Shown here piece after piece: positions 16,276 through 25,443 of a DNA stretch of 39,089 nt. The DNA lies in assembly GCA_905612305.1 (NCBI GenBank), contig CAJQRK010000018.1, positions 1 to 39,089 on the forward strand, read 5' to 3'. This DNA comes from an uncultured Flavobacteriales bacterium. GTDB taxonomy: Bacteria > Bacteroidota > Bacteroidia > Flavobacteriales > BACL11. Made by a program: the position numbers and the translations under genes. The notes beneath the pieces were generated by a model. That model was not told where the DNA came from. It did no database searches and saw only the letters and a list, made by a program, of their open reading frames with translations. How positions within the stretch are numbered: the first letter of the stretch is position 1; each line of letters starts with the position of its first letter.

Positions 16276-18609
16276 ATGCGCAAGCACCTTTTTCTTCTTA
16301 TATTTTTTCTGATTTCTTTTTTGGGATATAGTCAGTTTGCTGATAAAAAAATATACAACATAGAAAGAGTTCAGATTTCTCCTAAAATAGATGGCGAACT
16401 AAATGATGATATTTGGACTAATCTGACTATTGCTAAAAACTTCTCTCAAATTTCTCCAAATAATGGAAACCCAGAAAGAGAACATCAAAGAACAGAGGTT
16501 AAAATATGCTATGACAGTAAGAATATCTATTTTGGAATAATGATGTATGATAACGCTCCAGATAGTATCTTAACAGAACTTGGAAGAAGGGATAAAAAAG
16601 ATGTAAATTCTGACCTCTTTGGTATATTTATTGATCCATTTAATGATGGGCAGATTGAATATGAATTTGGTATAACTGCTGCTGGAGTGCAAACAGATGC
16701 TAAAATCAGCTCAACTAGCTATGATAATTCTTGGGATGCTGTTTGGAAATCATCTGTAAAGATTAACAATAAAGGTTGGGTGGTAGAATTAGCCATACCC
16801 TTTTCTCAATTAAGATTTCCAGATGACAATAAGCAATGGTCGATAAATATGGCAAGAAGTATAAGAAGATATCGTGAAGATTATAGCTGGAATCCTATTG
16901 ATGTTAAATATAGTGATTTCGCATTACAAGCTGGACTTCTTGATGGCGTAAAAGATATTGATTCTCCAATACGCCTTTCGTTTATGCCTTATGCATCCAT
17001 TTATGCCGACATGTATGATGGACAAACTACATATCCATATAATTACGGAATAGATCTGAAATATGGAATAAATGAAAGTTTTACTCTTGACATGACACTT
17101 ATTCCTGATTTTGGGCAAGTGGCCTCAGACGCTATGGTATTAAACCTCTCTCCTTTTGAAGTGAAATATGAAGAAAAAAGACAATTTTTTAATGAAGGAA
17201 CTGAGCTATTTGATAAAGGAGGTGATATGTTTTATAGCAGGAGATTACAAGATGACTTATTAAATGCTTCAAAAGTTACTGGAAGAACTAAAAACGGACT
17301 AGGAGTTGCTGTACTTAATGCTGTAACTAATAAAACAATTGAAGATCCCTTAACAAATTACAATATTATGATATTTGATCAGGCATTTGGAAATAGCTCA
17401 TCAGTAAGCTTAATGAATACACATATGGTTCAAAATGGGAAAGAAAAAGATGCAAATGTCACAGGTGTTTTTACAAGAATCAACAATAAAGAGAATACTC
17501 ACACTTATGTTGGAAAACTAAAAATGAGTCAGGAATTTGAAGGAGACGACTTAACAAAAGGATTTGCTGGTATGTTGGCAGTAGGAAAAACAAGTGGGAA
17601 TTATCAATATGACTTGTATACAGTGCTAGAAGATGACAAATACAATCCTAATGATCTAGGTTTTTTGTACTCTAACAATGAAATAACTAATGGAGTAGTT
17701 CTAAGTTATCATCAATTTAATGAAAATAAAAGATTTGTTAATTTTGTTAGCGCAATAGAAATAGAACATCAAACCTTATTTACAGATCAGAAGTTTGTAG
17801 ACTTTCATTACCAGTTAGAAACTTACGCAACCTTAAAAAATTACACTACTATTTTTATGAGGGCTGATTTTTTTCCTTATGAGAAGAATGATTTTTATGA
17901 AGCTAGAACAGGAAATTTAACACATCCAGTTAAAAGATCAAAATCAATAAATGGTGGCGGATTTATTTCAACAGATTATAGAAAAAAACTGGCTATTGAT
18001 ATTGGTGGTGGGGCAGATTTAAATCCATTATATCAAGGGTATGGCTATCATTGGAGAATCTCACCAAGATACAGAATTAATGATAAAATATCTCTAAGAT
18101 ATGTGCTTTCAATAAATAATCAATATAATGATATTGGATTTGTTACAAATGACACTGCTAACTTTGATCCTTTAGGGCTATTTATTGACCCTCCTGCCAT
18201 TAATTACATATTTGCCAAAAGAAATACTAATATGATTACTAATGTGTTAAGTGCAAATTATATTTTAAATAATAAAATGGATCTATCAGTTAAGCTAAGA
18301 TATCATATGGATCAAGTTAAAAATTTAGAGTTTAAATTTTTAGGTGATGACGGTTACTTAAATGAAAGTCAATATGTTGGGGAGCATAATATAAACTATA
18401 CTACTTGGACATCTGATATCGCTTTTAACTGGTGGTTTGCTCCTGGAAGTCAAATGAGCCTAGTTTGGAAAAATGCTATTGATAATGAAGATAATATCTT
18501 AGTAAATCATTGGGTTGATAATATAGAAGAATCATTTAACTTAGCGCAACAAAATAGTTTATCCTTAAAAGTTATTTATTATTTAGATTATCTTTATCTC
18601 AGAAAATGA
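16276..18609 (+). CDS. DUF5916 outer-membrane protein with CBM9-like N-terminal domain
   Basis: A 777-residue exported protein with a signal peptide (about 1-19, ending LGYSQ). Residues 30-230 resemble the carbohydrate-binding family 9 fold: PKIDGELNDDIWTN, KNIYFGIMMYD, SDLFGIFIDPFNDG and WVVELAIPFSQLRFP. From about 235 it is a DUF5916-type barrel region (FGINESFTLDMTLIPDFGQV, EEKRQFFNEGTELF). This architecture is widespread in Bacteroidota and its function is not established. Despite the CBM9 resemblance, nothing shows that it handles glycans. Its stop overlaps the lolD-like start by four bases (ATGA). Confidence 0.85.
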   Translation: MRKHLFLLIFFLISFLGYSQFADKKIYNIERVQISPKIDGELNDDIWTNLTIAKNFSQISPNNGNPEREHQRTEVKICYDSKNIYFGIMMYDNAPDSILTELGRRDKKDVNSDLFGIFIDPFNDGQIEYEFGITAAGVQTDAKISSTSYDNSWDAVWKSSVKINNKGWVVELAIPFSQLRFPDDNKQWSINMARSIRRYREDYSWNPIDVKYSDFALQAGLLDGVKDIDSPIRLSFMPYASIYADMYDGQTTYPYNYGIDLKYGINESFTLDMTLIPDFGQVASDAMVLNLSPFEVKYEEKRQFFNEGTELFDKGGDMFYSRRLQDDLLNASKVTGRTKNGLGVAVLNAVTNKTIEDPLTNYNIMIFDQAFGNSSSVSLMNTHMVQNGKEKDANVTGVFTRINNKENTHTYVGKLKMSQEFEGDDLTKGFAGMLAVGKTSGNYQYDLYTVLEDDKYNPNDLGFLYSNNEITNGVVLSYHQFNENKRFVNFVSAIEIEHQTLFTDQKFVDFHYQLETYATLKNYTTIFMRADFFPYEKNDFYEARTGNLTHPVKRSKSINGGGFISTDYRKKLAIDIGGGADLNPLYQGYGYHWRISPRYRINDKISLRYVLSINNQYNDIGFVTNDTANFDPLGLFIDPPAINYIFAKRNTNMITNVLSANYILNNKMDLSVKLRYHMDQVKNLEFKFLGDDGYLNESQYVGEHNINYTTWTSDIAFNWWFAPGSQMSLVWKNAIDNEDNILVNHWVDNIEESFNLAQQNSLSLKVIYYLDYLYLRK

Positions 18610-19256
18610 TAAAAGCAAATAACATACAATATGCTTACGGAAACCTTGAGGTTTTAAAGGGAGTTGATCTTCACATTGAAAAAGGGGAATTTGTAAGTAT
18701 CGTAGGCGCTTCAGGAGCAGGAAAAACTACTTTACTTCAATTGTTAGGCACACTTGATGACATGCAAACTGGCTCGCTAATAATTAATAACAAGGAAGTA
18801 AATAAACTAAGCCAAAAGGAATTAGCAAAATTCAGAAACAAAGAGATAGGATTTGTATTTCAATTTCATAATCTACTAGTTGAATTCACAGCTTTGGAGA
18901 ATGTTTGTCTTCCCGCTTTTATTGCAGGAACCAATAGAAAAAAAGCTGAAGAAAAAGGTTTAGCGCTTTTAGAATTACTTGGATTAAGTAATCGAGCTAA
19001 TCACAAACCTGATGAATTATCAGGAGGAGAACAACAAAGAGTTGCGGTTGCTAGAGCATTAATCAACTCCCCCTCTATTGTGTTAGCGGATGAGCCTTCA
19101 GGAAATCTAGATTCCAAAAATGCGGATGAATTACATAATTTATTTCTTAAGTTAAATAAAGATTTACAGCAAACCTTTGTAATAATAACTCACAACAAAG
19201 CATTAGCAAATTTGGGAAGCAGAAAGCTTGAAATGAAGGATGGAAAAATAATTTAA
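18606..19256 (+). CDS. lolD: LolD-like ABC transporter ATP-binding protein
   Basis: A 216-residue ATPase of the LolD/MacB type. Walker A is GASGAGKTT (34-42), the Q-loop lies in GFVFQFHNLL, the signature is LSGGEQQRVAVARAL, and Walker B is IVLADEPSGNLD, with the switch His in FVIITHN. LolD powers release of lipoproteins from the inner membrane with LolC/E. No permease gene is adjacent, so assignment to the Lol system rather than another MacB-type transporter rests on sequence wording alone. It is translationally coupled to the outer-membrane protein gene upstream. Confidence 0.88.
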   Translation: MIKANNIQYAYGNLEVLKGVDLHIEKGEFVSIVGASGAGKTTLLQLLGTLDDMQTGSLIINNKEVNKLSQKELAKFRNKEIGFVFQFHNLLVEFTALENVCLPAFIAGTNRKKAEEKGLALLELLGLSNRANHKPDELSGGEQQRVAVARALINSPSIVLADEPSGNLDSKNADELHNLFLKLNKDLQQTFVIITHNKALANLGSRKLEMKDGKII

Positions 19257-19288
19257 GCCAAAATAAACGCTAGGTTTACAGAATAGTT

Positions 19289-19296
19289 TATTTTTG
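19289..19296 (+). promoter_or_regulatory. Possible -7 element upstream of the BatA-domain gene
   Basis: TATTTTTG matches TANNTTTG, eight bases before the ATG at 19304 in the 47-base gap after lolD. No -33 TTG is visible. Confidence 0.3.
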
Positions 19297-19303
19297 TGCT
19301 TTG

Positions 19304-21322
19304 ATGAGATATCAAAACCCACAACTGCTTTACTTCCTATTTGCAATAGCAATTCCGATTCTCATTCACCTTTTTAATTTTCGTAAACACAAAACCATCT
19401 ACTTTAGTAGTATTCGTTTTTTAAAGGAGATAAAAGAAGATAAGCGAAAGCGATCCAATCTAAAAAACTTACTTATTTTGCTAAGCAGAATTCTAGCAAT
19501 TTTCTTTTTAGTAATGGCATTTGCCAAACCATTTATCCCACTTAATAAAGAACATAAACCCACAAAGAATATCTTTATTTATATTGACAACTCTTTTAGT
19601 ATGGATGCTGAGTCTGGAAATGGTAGATTACTAGATATTGCTAAAAAAAGGACAAGGAGTATAAGTGAGTCGTACCCAAGTGAGAGTAATTTCTATATAA
19701 TCACAAATGATTTCTTATCCATACATAATAACAACTATAATGCTAATGATATTGGCAAACAAATAGACAATATTCAGAGTTCTTCCATATTAAAAAGCAT
19801 AAGTGAGATATTAAATCGCCAACAGACGGTAGTTGATGACAATAGTCATTTGTATATTATTTCTGATATGCAAAAATCTACAATCAAATTAGATGAACTC
19901 AATCAAATTGATAGTAGTATAACTCTTTTTTTAATTCCTGTTATTGCACAACAGCAATCCAATTTAAGCATTGACAGTGCTTGGATAAATAGCCCTCTAC
20001 TTACAACTGAAAAAGAAATTGAACTTTTTGTAAATTTAAGTAATAATTCAGAAATAGATATTAAAAAGAAGGTAGTCTTTTTAAATATTAATGGCAAACC
20101 TAAATCACAACAATCTGTCAATTTAAAAGCAAATGAGAGAAAAAAGATTGAGTTTAATTTTACTACTGCTTTAAATACAGATATAATAGGAAAAATAATT
20201 ATAAACGACTCTCCTATTGCCTTTGACAATAAACTATATTTTACAATCAAAAGAAATGAAAAGATAAATATCTTCTGTCTTAATCAAGAAGGAGAAAACA
20301 AAGCACTTAACACCCTTTTCCTAGAGGACACAACTCTTTTCTACTATCAAAATTTTAATTTGACTAATATAAATTATAATTCCATCATTAAACAGGACTT
20401 GGTAATTCTAAATCAAATACAAGAGCTAAGTTCAGGGCTACTGAATACACTAAATAAAATAATAACTATAGGTGGAAGCATATTAGTAATTCCTCCTAGT
20501 ATTATTGATGTTAAAAGATACAATCATCTACTTAAACAGTTAGGATTAAATACCATTACAACTATTAATAATGAGGAGGTAGAAATTAGTAATATCAATA
20601 TCGAGCATCCAATATTTAAATCGGTTTTTGAAGGCAGAGTTGATGAAATTAATTACCCAACAGCAACTCAGTATTTTGCAATAAATAATAGTAAAAATAA
20701 TACTCCTCTACTCTCATTTGAAAATAAAAAAGTATTTCTTTCGATTTACAAAAAAGAGAAGGGATTAGTGTATCAATTAAATAGCCCACTTGATAATGAT
20801 CTTAATAATTTTTCTAAGCATGCTTTATTTGTTCCTACTTTATTAAACATTGCTACACAATCAGTTAGATCAAATAATCTATACAATAATATTGGCTCAA
20901 AAAATTATTTTACAAGTAATTATAAAAATAATAAAAAAGAACTATTACATTTAAAAAATGCTACAGTTGATATTATCCCAACTACTAAAACATCTGAAGG
21001 AAGGACGTATTATTTTATACATAATCAAATAACTAAAAATGGTATATATAACTTAACGAATAATTCTGAAACCATAGACGCTATAGCCTTTAACTATAAT
21101 ACAAATGAAAGTAATATTGATCCATTAAGTACAGAGGAGATAAGAGATTGGATAGCTAAAAATAATTTGAGCAATGTACATGTCATATTTTCAAGTTTAG
21201 AGAAATTTAAACAAGTGTTAAATCATCAACAAAACGGAAAAGGGTTTTGGAAAATAGCACTAATACTATCACTGCTATTTTTTGCAACTGAAATACTACT
21301 TATAAAACTGATAAAATCATGA
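19304..21322 (+). CDS. BatA-domain membrane protein with vWA-like region
   Basis: A 672-residue inner-membrane protein. The first 80 residues are the BatA N-terminal double-anchor domain: QLLYFLFAIAIPILIHLFNF, an intervening basic stretch, then a second helix LILLSRILAIFFLVMAFAKP. A von Willebrand A-like region follows (IFIYIDNSFSMDAESG, a MIDAS-type DxSxS variant reading DNSFS). A long periplasmic part comes next, and a final helix (IALILSLLFFATEILLI) precedes the C-terminus. An in-frame TTG sits one codon upstream; ATG is preferred. Unlike bat operon members it stands apart from an AAA ATPase. The dihydroorotase-like gene overlaps its stop by four bases, a pairing I recall from other flavobacteria. 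Confidence 0.85.
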   Translation: MRYQNPQLLYFLFAIAIPILIHLFNFRKHKTIYFSSIRFLKEIKEDKRKRSNLKNLLILLSRILAIFFLVMAFAKPFIPLNKEHKPTKNIFIYIDNSFSMDAESGNGRLLDIAKKRTRSISESYPSESNFYIITNDFLSIHNNNYNANDIGKQIDNIQSSSILKSISEILNRQQTVVDDNSHLYIISDMQKSTIKLDELNQIDSSITLFLIPVIAQQQSNLSIDSAWINSPLLTTEKEIELFVNLSNNSEIDIKKKVVFLNINGKPKSQQSVNLKANERKKIEFNFTTALNTDIIGKIIINDSPIAFDNKLYFTIKRNEKINIFCLNQEGENKALNTLFLEDTTLFYYQNFNLTNINYNSIIKQDLVILNQIQELSSGLLNTLNKIITIGGSILVIPPSIIDVKRYNHLLKQLGLNTITTINNEEVEISNINIEHPIFKSVFEGRVDEINYPTATQYFAINNSKNNTPLLSFENKKVFLSIYKKEKGLVYQLNSPLDNDLNNFSKHALFVPTLLNIATQSVRSNNLYNNIGSKNYFTSNYKNNKKELLHLKNATVDIIPTTKTSEGRTYYFIHNQITKNGIYNLTNNSETIDAIAFNYNTNESNIDPLSTEEIRDWIAKNNLSNVHVIFSSLEKFKQVLNHQQNGKGFWKIALILSLLFFATEILLIKLIKS

Positions 21323-22605
21323 ATTTACTTATTAAAGCGGCACGAATAATTGATGCTAATTCCAAATACCACAAAAAGATAATGGATGTATTTATCAAAA
21401 ATGGGCAAATTGAGAAAATTGCAAAATCCATTAAATCCTCTAAAGAATCAGTAGTTACCGGAAAAGAAATGGAATTTTCTGCTCCAAATTTACATCTCTC
21501 TCCAGGCTGGTTCGATTTGCATGCAAACTTTTCTGAGCCAGGAAATGAGCAAAAAGAAACACTAGAAAGCGGTAGTAATGCAGCAGAGAAAGGAGGTTTT
21601 ACTGGAGTAATGATAATGCCAAATACTACTCCAAGTCTTGACAACAAAGGAATGATCCAATATATTCTGAATGCAACAAAAGGAAATATAGTTGATTTAT
21701 TTCCTGCTGGAAATTTAACAAAAAATCAACAAGGAAATGAAATAGTTGAAATGCATGATATGCACAAAGCTGGATGCCTTGCTTTTACAGATGACAAGCA
21801 TTCAATCAAAAGAAATGAAGTGCTAAAAGTTGCTATGTTATATTCCAAAGATTGTAATGCCTTAATCATGAATTATCCAAACGAAAACAGTATATCTAAT
21901 AACGGTTATATGCATGAAGGAAATATCAGCACAAGATTAGGATTGAAAGGAATACCTTCTCTATCAGAAGAAATGATGGTAGACAGAGATATTAGTATTT
22001 GCGAATACACTAATAGCCGTTTTCACCTTAGTTACTTAAGTACAAAAAATAGTGCCAATAAAGTAAAGAATGCAAAAACTAAGGGATTAAATATTACAGC
22101 AGATGTTGCTCTTCATAATCTCTTTCTAACGGATGAAGCAATAAACAACTTTGATACTAGGTACAAAGTAATGCCGCCACTAAGAACTTCAAAAGATAAT
22201 AAAGCATTAATAAAGGCACTAAAGAACGGAACAATAGATGTAATAACTACTGATCACAGCCCTCAAGATGAAGAGCATAAAAAAATAGAATTTGACAATG
22301 CAGCAGATGGTATTATAGGATTAGAATCTGCATTTGGACTTTTAGGAAAGTATATATTGCCTCACCTTGAATTAAGTCAGCTAATTGAAAAGATTGCTAT
22401 AAACCCAAGAAAAATTCTAGGGATAAATCAAGCTACATTAACAGAAGGAAATATAGCAAATATTACTTTATTTAACCCTGATTTGGAATGGGAGTTTACA
22501 ACTGAAGATATTAAGTCAAAATCGGTAAATACTCCATTTATTGGAGAACAACTAATAGGAAAAGCTTTAGCAATTTACAATAATGGGAAATTTAAAGAGT
22601 GTTAA
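21319..22605 (+). CDS. Dihydroorotase-like protein with degenerate metal site (probably non-catalytic)
   Basis: A 428-residue amidohydrolase-fold protein clearly related to class I dihydroorotase (FTGVMIMPNTTPSLDNK, GLNITADVALHNLFLTD, KVMPPLRTSKDNKALIKAL, DVITTDHSPQDEEHK, GIIGLESAFG). The metal ligands are mostly lost. The HxHxR motif reads HANFS: His68 is kept, the second His is Asn70 and the Arg is Ser72. The HAED-type His is Tyr186, and the HVxHVST His is Tyr239. Asp158/159 and Asp312 remain. It is therefore unlikely to make dihydroorotate and may be a structural partner like the inactive PyrC' subunits of some aspartate transcarbamoylases, or have a new role. It is coupled to the BatA-domain gene by an ATGA overlap. 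Confidence 0.85.
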   Translation: MNLLIKAARIIDANSKYHKKIMDVFIKNGQIEKIAKSIKSSKESVVTGKEMEFSAPNLHLSPGWFDLHANFSEPGNEQKETLESGSNAAEKGGFTGVMIMPNTTPSLDNKGMIQYILNATKGNIVDLFPAGNLTKNQQGNEIVEMHDMHKAGCLAFTDDKHSIKRNEVLKVAMLYSKDCNALIMNYPNENSISNNGYMHEGNISTRLGLKGIPSLSEEMMVDRDISICEYTNSRFHLSYLSTKNSANKVKNAKTKGLNITADVALHNLFLTDEAINNFDTRYKVMPPLRTSKDNKALIKALKNGTIDVITTDHSPQDEEHKKIEFDNAADGIIGLESAFGLLGKYILPHLELSQLIEKIAINPRKILGINQATLTEGNIANITLFNPDLEWEFTTEDIKSKSVNTPFIGEQLIGKALAIYNNGKFKEC

Positions 22606-22606
22606 A

Positions 22607-25387
22607 CTACTCTATCTTTATTTTCCTTTCCACCCTGCCATCATCATAAATGTAAAATAAAGTAGTTTTTTCACCAACTTGAACAGGATCAACTTCCCTA
22701 CCTAATACATCAATAATTTTAATAAGTTGTGATGAATTATCAGTTTTGATATCAGAAATACTAGTACTACTATTAGCATCCCAAAGGTATAAATCATCAA
22801 CAGCCGCCTCTATCAAACTACCGCTACTTAAGGCTCCATTAGTACTGTCAGAAGCAACAAATCTTAATTGCACCTGGGTGCCTGTTAAGCTAACATAATC
22901 TTTTGCCCTAAAAGCAAATCTCCTCCAACTAATATCGGAAGTAAGGTTGTTTTCAACTGCCAGCCAATTTACTCCATCATCAGTAATAGATACTTGCCAC
23001 CAATCAGCATTTGGCTCTGCGCCTGTATTATTAGTAAACCACCTCCAATAACTAAAAGCAGGATTAATGTAATCTGTCATATCATAATAAGGAGAATAAA
23101 GTGTAGTGTGTCCATCATCAACATCATTTTCTCCTATACTCGCAGAGGATGAAGATGCATTTCCTGTAAAAGCACAATTGCTACCTCCTGTCGTATGTTG
23201 ATCGTCTGTTTGTACAATAGTATTTGGATCTCCTAGGTCGCTATATGAACCAAGTGGATCTCCAATTTCCCACATTCCTGTACCTGCATTATCATTTACA
23301 TCTCCTGTTTGCCAAAATCCTATATTGAAATCAAAATCCTCTTCTGCTAATAATTCATATCCAACCATAATAAAATAGGGAACATTAGCATTATCTAAAG
23401 GGAGTAAATTAGCAGCCATAGGCGTGATTCCAGATTCATTCCCATAATTATCAGTTAATGAAATATAATAAGCTATAACGGTTCCATTTGACTGTGCAGG
23501 GATGGTTGTTGTAAAAGATGAAACACCACTCATTGCAAGATTATTCCAAGTAGTTCCATCATTTAACCTATAAAAACAATTCGCAGAACCTAAAGCCCAA
23601 GGATAAGTAATTCCAACACTTGCATTAATGGTAATAGTTGAGTTTCCAACAGTAGAACTTACTGGATTATGAGAGATGACAGCATTTGACAAGAGAGTAA
23701 TACCATGAAGTGCGAAAGCACTTACAATAGCAATATCATTAGGTGTACCATTACTTAAATTAGCATCATTATCATCTGCAAAAAGCACTTCAATTAGGAT
23801 GTCAGTAAAAATAGCCCCTTCTGTACCACTAGGACCATCTACTCCACTATCATATGTATATTTGAATAAATCAAGCATCTGATTCATATTATTAAAATTA
23901 AGATAAGTATCCCAAAAACATCCAGCAATAATCTCGCCATCAGCATGAACCTCACCAACTAAATCTTGTGGATACACTTTCCGATCTTGATAATCTCTAA
24001 TTGAATATGTTGGGTCAACTAAATCCCACCCAAGACCAATAAATGGAGAGGCAGTTAATGAAAATGCCCAAATATCAGCAAATCCTTCACCCAAAGCTCC
24101 ATTCCACATTCCTGATCCAGAGTTGTATCTATAATCATTTATTGCATGTCCATATTCATGATATGCAACATCAGGAATTTTTGCTGTTGCTTGACAACCA
24201 TTACCTTCTGCATAAAAATTTATCGTTCCCCCACTATAAAAAGCATTACAGCTTCCTTGTTCATCAACATTAGTCTCCAAAGGACCATCAAGACCTGTAA
24301 AAGTTGGAAAAACTGACTTTAAGTGATCATGAATCATATTTACCGCATAATAAGCTGTTCGCTCCTGTATTGTTGAGTTAGTAGAGTTATCAAAGATAAT
24401 TGTATTAGTCGCTCCTAAATTTGAAAGAATATCAGGAGTAACATTATTAGTTTGCACATCAGCATATAGCCCTTCTAATGTATATCGAATAGAAGTTCCA
24501 CTAGCAACAGAACCAAAATCTACATCACCATTTACATCTGAATAGTAATTTGTATTGGTAGATTGATCAATAGCTTTGAGATATTTAAATTTTTCACTTG
24601 ATGCTGGATTATATGGATGAGTAGTATACACATCACCTGAAACATTTGTAGTTATTGGTGGCGATTCATACATCACTTCATTTTTACGCATTAAGAGCTC
24701 TCCGGTGTGTGCATCAACATAACAGATGTAGTGAGCAGGACCCTCATCAATTCTAGTCTTAAATTTCACGACATACACCAAATTATATTCATGTTTTCTG
24801 TACTTAGGATTTGCAAGCACTTTCAGATCTTTATGCACAATAATATCAGAAATTAAAGCTGAAATATTAGAAGTAGCACTTGCAATAGCACTCTGCTCAT
24901 TAATTGTTGGAACAATACTAATATTGATATCATTAAATATATCAAGCCCAAAAGAAATAAGCTCATTTGCTAAAGAAAACTTAGCATACAACTTACTGTT
25001 AACTACTTCCAGGTTATTATAATATTGCACATAAGTTTGATTGAAATATTTATCATTTTTTGTTGATGAGTGTTCTCTTAAGTCAACTGGTAAAACAAAA
25101 TTATTTGTTGCTAAAAATGAAAACAAATCATTTATTTGGATTGGTGCTCCAAAAGCTCTATGTGGCATTTGGTTGTTTTCGTTAAAAATCACAAACCAAT
25201 CAGGATTTATCATCATGAAATTTTGCCACATTTCAGAATTCCTTAATTGCTGTTGGTATTGAGGATTCAACTCAACATTCTTCTTTACATATCTAACTTC
25301 ATTTTCGTCAGTATGAGTATGCTTTGCAGCAAAGGCTGAAGAAAATACTAATACTATTAAGATGAGTGATAGAATATTCTCTTTCAT
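22607..25387 (-). CDS. Secreted M36 (fungalysin)-like zinc metalloprotease with C-terminal sorting signature
   Basis: A 926-residue exported protease. A signal peptide (about 1-20) is followed by an FTP/PepSY-like propeptide (about 30-240, including HYICYVDAHTGELLMRKNEV). The catalytic domain has VAYHEYGHAIND (His410, Glu411, His414) and the third ligand Glu434 in GEGFADIW. After about 590 come beta-sandwich domains, including a jellyroll-like region (FDFNIGFWQTGDVNDNAGTG). The C-terminus IKIIDVLGREVDPVQ and TLFYIYDDGRVERKIKIE is a short T9SS-type sorting signature, the same type as in the two LRR proteins of the window. It is convergent with the dihydroorotase-like gene with one base between the stops. 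Confidence 0.88.
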   Translation of the reverse strand: MKENILSLILIVLVFSSAFAAKHTHTDENEVRYVKKNVELNPQYQQQLRNSEMWQNFMMINPDWFVIFNENNQMPHRAFGAPIQINDLFSFLATNNFVLPVDLREHSSTKNDKYFNQTYVQYYNNLEVVNSKLYAKFSLANELISFGLDIFNDINISIVPTINEQSAIASATSNISALISDIIVHKDLKVLANPKYRKHEYNLVYVVKFKTRIDEGPAHYICYVDAHTGELLMRKNEVMYESPPITTNVSGDVYTTHPYNPASSEKFKYLKAIDQSTNTNYYSDVNGDVDFGSVASGTSIRYTLEGLYADVQTNNVTPDILSNLGATNTIIFDNSTNSTIQERTAYYAVNMIHDHLKSVFPTFTGLDGPLETNVDEQGSCNAFYSGGTINFYAEGNGCQATAKIPDVAYHEYGHAINDYRYNSGSGMWNGALGEGFADIWAFSLTASPFIGLGWDLVDPTYSIRDYQDRKVYPQDLVGEVHADGEIIAGCFWDTYLNFNNMNQMLDLFKYTYDSGVDGPSGTEGAIFTDILIEVLFADDNDANLSNGTPNDIAIVSAFALHGITLLSNAVISHNPVSSTVGNSTITINASVGITYPWALGSANCFYRLNDGTTWNNLAMSGVSSFTTTIPAQSNGTVIAYYISLTDNYGNESGITPMAANLLPLDNANVPYFIMVGYELLAEEDFDFNIGFWQTGDVNDNAGTGMWEIGDPLGSYSDLGDPNTIVQTDDQHTTGGSNCAFTGNASSSSASIGENDVDDGHTTLYSPYYDMTDYINPAFSYWRWFTNNTGAEPNADWWQVSITDDGVNWLAVENNLTSDISWRRFAFRAKDYVSLTGTQVQLRFVASDSTNGALSSGSLIEAAVDDLYLWDANSSTSISDIKTDNSSQLIKIIDVLGREVDPVQVGEKTTLFYIYDDGRVERKIKIE

Positions 25388-25403
25388 AACTTATTTTTTT
25401 TGG

Positions 25404-25434
25404 TAAAAATACATTTTAATCTTTGTCTAAACAA
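25404..25434 (-). promoter_or_regulatory. Possible promoter of the metalloprotease gene
   Basis: On the minus strand, TTG (25434-25432), 20 bases, then TATTTTTA (25411-25404) matches the Bacteroidota pattern except for the last base (A for G). It lies 17 bases before the ATG at 25387. Confidence 0.4.
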
Positions 25435-25443
25435 AAAACAACC

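Noticed and set aside
21300-21647. Minus-strand 115-codon frame over the BatA/dihydroorotase-like junction
   Set aside because: Antisense to two well-supported overlapping genes and with no recognisable product.
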